Positions 61,640 to 64,000 of a DNA stretch of 64,000 nt are shown here, piece by piece. The first letter of the stretch is position 1. Each line of letters begins with the position of its first letter. The translations under genes were made by a program, and so were the position numbers. The notes below the pieces were generated by a model. The model was not told where the DNA came from and searched no databases. It was given only the letters and a program-made list of their open reading frames with translations. The stretch spans positions 56,244,338-56,308,337 of the forward strand of contig NC_087064.1 of NCBI RefSeq assembly GCF_963678635.1. The letters run 5' to 3'. Source of the DNA: Symsagittifera roscoffensis. Lineage: Eukaryota; Xenacoelomorpha; Acoela; Convolutidae.

Positions 61640-64000
61640 TGCATGCACCTGTGCCGGTGGCAGCATACCTGGCCTATCCGTGTGCATGAACTGACTTGCA
61701 GGTACGACTAGCCTGGTGTTTGATGGGAATCAAGAAATCGGAATATGAGGTCAACAACGACTCGAAATCAAATGAACAGGAAATGGAATTGATGGAAGCT
61801 CTACGAGTATTGATTTCTAGAAACGATTCGGCGATAGCCTGGGCTAAGCGTAAAGATGCCCTTTGCTTCGTGAGGTTCGTGGTGGATTGTACCCCCACTC
61901 CTGTGTTGAGAGAATGCATAAAAACCATTCGGCAAGGGGGAGTTGATTGTGAATGAAACTTTCTGCCGGCACTCCTGGAGCTGTATCAGGACATGCCGCT
62001 GGCCATACCAATTAAGGAGTCGAAGGACATGGAGAGCTATCGCAGGTTGGAAGAAAAGAGAAGGTATTCCAACAAAGAGTTGAAAGTGAGCCGGGAGTTA
62101 ATTAAAGCAGTCAGGGGACAGAAAGACTATGCAACACTGGGGAAGTTGAAGTCGTTCCAATATGTGTCTAGCATACCAGGGATGGCATATAATCCCCTCA
62201 TGAACGAGGAAGCCAGGGAAGCGTACTTCGACTATGAGCAAGTCGTAGTACTTGATTTCTGGGTTGAGCGAGTCAAGGAAACTGGCATGTTGATGATGGA
62301 ACAACCCAGGCTGGGAATTGTTTTGGAAGAACAAGTGGTCGAAACCTCGGTTCCCGAGCTGAAGGGGCAAGTGAGTTTTGATTGTGGTTCTTGGGATGGT
62401 CCCTTGAAAACCAGCTTAGTAACCATGTGTGAACTCATGAAACCTTCTTGGTGTCCACGTCCAAATGCCGGTTTAATCTGGGATATGGCGGCATATGTCA
62501 CATTGGACTTGGATGATGACGCGAGCCTACACGATTTGGCCGTGATACACCATCTGCTGGCCCTGAAATAAACAAGACAGAAGATCAACCCATCCACGGA
62601 ACCGTCTGAGGGAAATCCGTCTGGTGATTGGTTGAGACAGGACACCTGTCTAGCCCACAGTAGTGGAATGGACGGACACGTATGAGACTCAGGGCATTGT
62701 TTGAAAACGCTGAGTGAGCAGCATCGCCAACTGCTCAATTGTATGGGAGATTGAGCATGTCGGACAAGAGTGGAATGGAGTTGATTGTGGACTGTCATGG
62801 AGTAACGGAAGTGAACTTGATCACTGCCTTAGGATTTTGCAGCATGACAAGCTCTATAGAATCACTGGAGCGCCTAGAGCGTGCCAATGGGCTAGTGACG
62901 TCCCTTAGTGTGGAAGTGTTCCCTGGAGCGGTGCAGACTGAGCAAAAGATTGGAGGTTTGCGAGAGGCTCTGGAGAACGAGATGAATTTGAAGGCCTAGC
63001 ATAGACCTACTGGTTCGAAATATCTGGTGGGTTCGAGCTCTGCACCATATTGCAATAGTAGGTACCCTACGCACATGGTGGCGATGGACGCTAGGACACA
63101 GCAGGTGTTGGTCGACCAACTCTTCTCTGTGCCAAAGCGTGTGAGGTTGGTCAGGATGTCGGAGAGGTCATATGAGTTGCTAACGAAAATCATTCGGGCC
63201 TCCCGAAGAGATCTGAAGGCGAGTTGCAGGACTTAGTGCTTGAAGACTTCATGAGGTTGAGTGAGGGTAATGTGAGTGAATTCCAGAAGAAAAAGGCGAG
63301 CGGAGAGTTACCCACTGAATTCCCCAACATGGATGAGAAGGACGATGTACACAGGATTATGATGGAAGTGGAACCGTTGCTGGGAGCTTCAGGGTATCGG
63401 ACCCGAAGGAACATCTCGATGACCCATGGGGAGTATCCTCGTCACTGCCTGGCGCAGACGTTATATTAACCTAAACGCAGGAATCTGATGTTAGTATGGG
63501 ATGTGGAGGAGTTTTACTCCACGGGGTTGCCCGACCAAAATCAACAAGTGTCAAACGTGGTGGTTAGTGCCATGCTGGCGGTGAAATAGTTGGAAGCTAA
63601 CGCGGGCACAAGTGAGCAGGAGACGGCCGTGCCGACACCTGACCAATTAAGCAACGTGAAAACGAACCACAACTTAGATCTTTTCAGAACCACCTGCAAG
63701 ATTCTGAGGATACCCAAAGCCATTGAGAGGATATGGTCAAGGCAAAGGTTGATGCCTCGGTTCCGTGCAGTGATGACGTTATGGATGTATGAAAGCGCGA
63801 AGCGTCATTTGTCTAGGAACACGGAAGCCTATCAATCCTTCCAGCTAGATATAGGACCGGGAGCCTATAAGAGAGCATTCTTAACGCACAGAAACGCTGT
63901 TACCACGGCGGTGAAGCGACTAGCTGGAGCGCCTTGTGTTACTGGAGCTGAAAATAGAGAGGTCTTACGAGCTGACATAGAACGGAATGTGAGCCTGTGT
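61640..64000 (+). pseudogene. Element C ORF6 copy, broken, runs off the window
   Basis: Blocks shared with element A ORF6 include VRLAWCLMGIKKSEYEV, RRYSNKELKVSRE, SSIPGMAYNPLMNEEARE, WCPRPNAG, SKYLVGSSSAPYCNSRYP and IMMEVEPLLGASG. At the end, MTLWMYESAKRHLSRNTEA continues without a stop into AYKRAFLTHRNAVTTAVKRL. Stops occur near 61,955, 62,569, 62,996 and 63,467. Confidence 0.82.

Larger units (their letters stand above)
59600..64000 (+). mobile_element. Element C: third, decayed copy of the giant element
   Basis: From about 59,600 the sequence follows element A from about 42,500 to about 47,100 on the same strand, through most of ORF5 and ORF6, and continues past the right edge. Divergence from A is clearly greater than that of B. 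Stops and shifts are frequent. There is no LTR inside the window. Confidence 0.87.

Overview
The window is nuclear DNA from an animal, probably an invertebrate with fast-evolving proteins. Two interrupted host genes with GT-AG introns lie on the minus strand. Around them is dense repeat DNA: an L2/CR1-like retrotransposon, a MULE with a FLYWCH finger, a Tc1-like MITE, tRNA-like SINE pieces, a 9-kb tandem array and several very large Ty3/gypsy-type elements. I cannot name the species from sequence alone.

Host part (1-25.8 kb). The first seven coding exons of an ALIX/PDCD6IP-like BRO1-domain gene run leftward from 10,242 to 2,753, and the rest lies beyond the left edge. Its introns hold the MULE pseudogene (about 5.7-8.2 kb), a palindromic MITE (2,951-3,664) and, towards the left edge, the 3' part of an L2-like element (1-2,376). 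A complete proteasome alpha-1 gene (PSMA1) runs leftward from 25,184 to 22,087 in six exons. Both genes have a 3' splice site a few bases upstream of the ATG. Between them is a roughly 9-kb tandem array (12,914-21,911) of about 2.5-kb units in which two different 'heads' share one 'tail'.

Retroelement part (25.8-64 kb). Element A (26,105-49,025, plus strand) is a 22.9-kb Ty3/gypsy-type LTR element with 920-bp LTRs that differ at about four positions by eye, so it is a recent insertion. It carries a 3-kb leader with a clustered GGAGGGGT motif, then gag, protease, and a 1,920-residue pol (RT, RNase H, integrase). Pol ends in a region resembling OARD1/TARG1-type macro domains. After pol come three large ORFs: a GDSL/SGNH hydrolase with a coiled coil, and two proteins I cannot assign. 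A is probably not autonomous: the first RT catalytic Asp is Gly, a TAG separates gag from protease, one zinc-knuckle Cys is Tyr, and ORF6 has a premature TAA that copies B and C lack.

Element B (about 49.3-58.6 kb, minus strand) is an older, truncated, inverted relative. It keeps a segment of about 1.4 kb, encoding a second SGNH-like domain, that A lacks. Element C (about 59.6-64 kb, plus strand) is a third, more decayed copy. A short LTR end and a fragment of a different non-LTR reverse transcriptase lie between B and C. The most interesting system here is this giant LTR element family, with its macro-like pol tail, one or two SGNH hydrolases, two unknown proteins and a covarying LTR hairpin.
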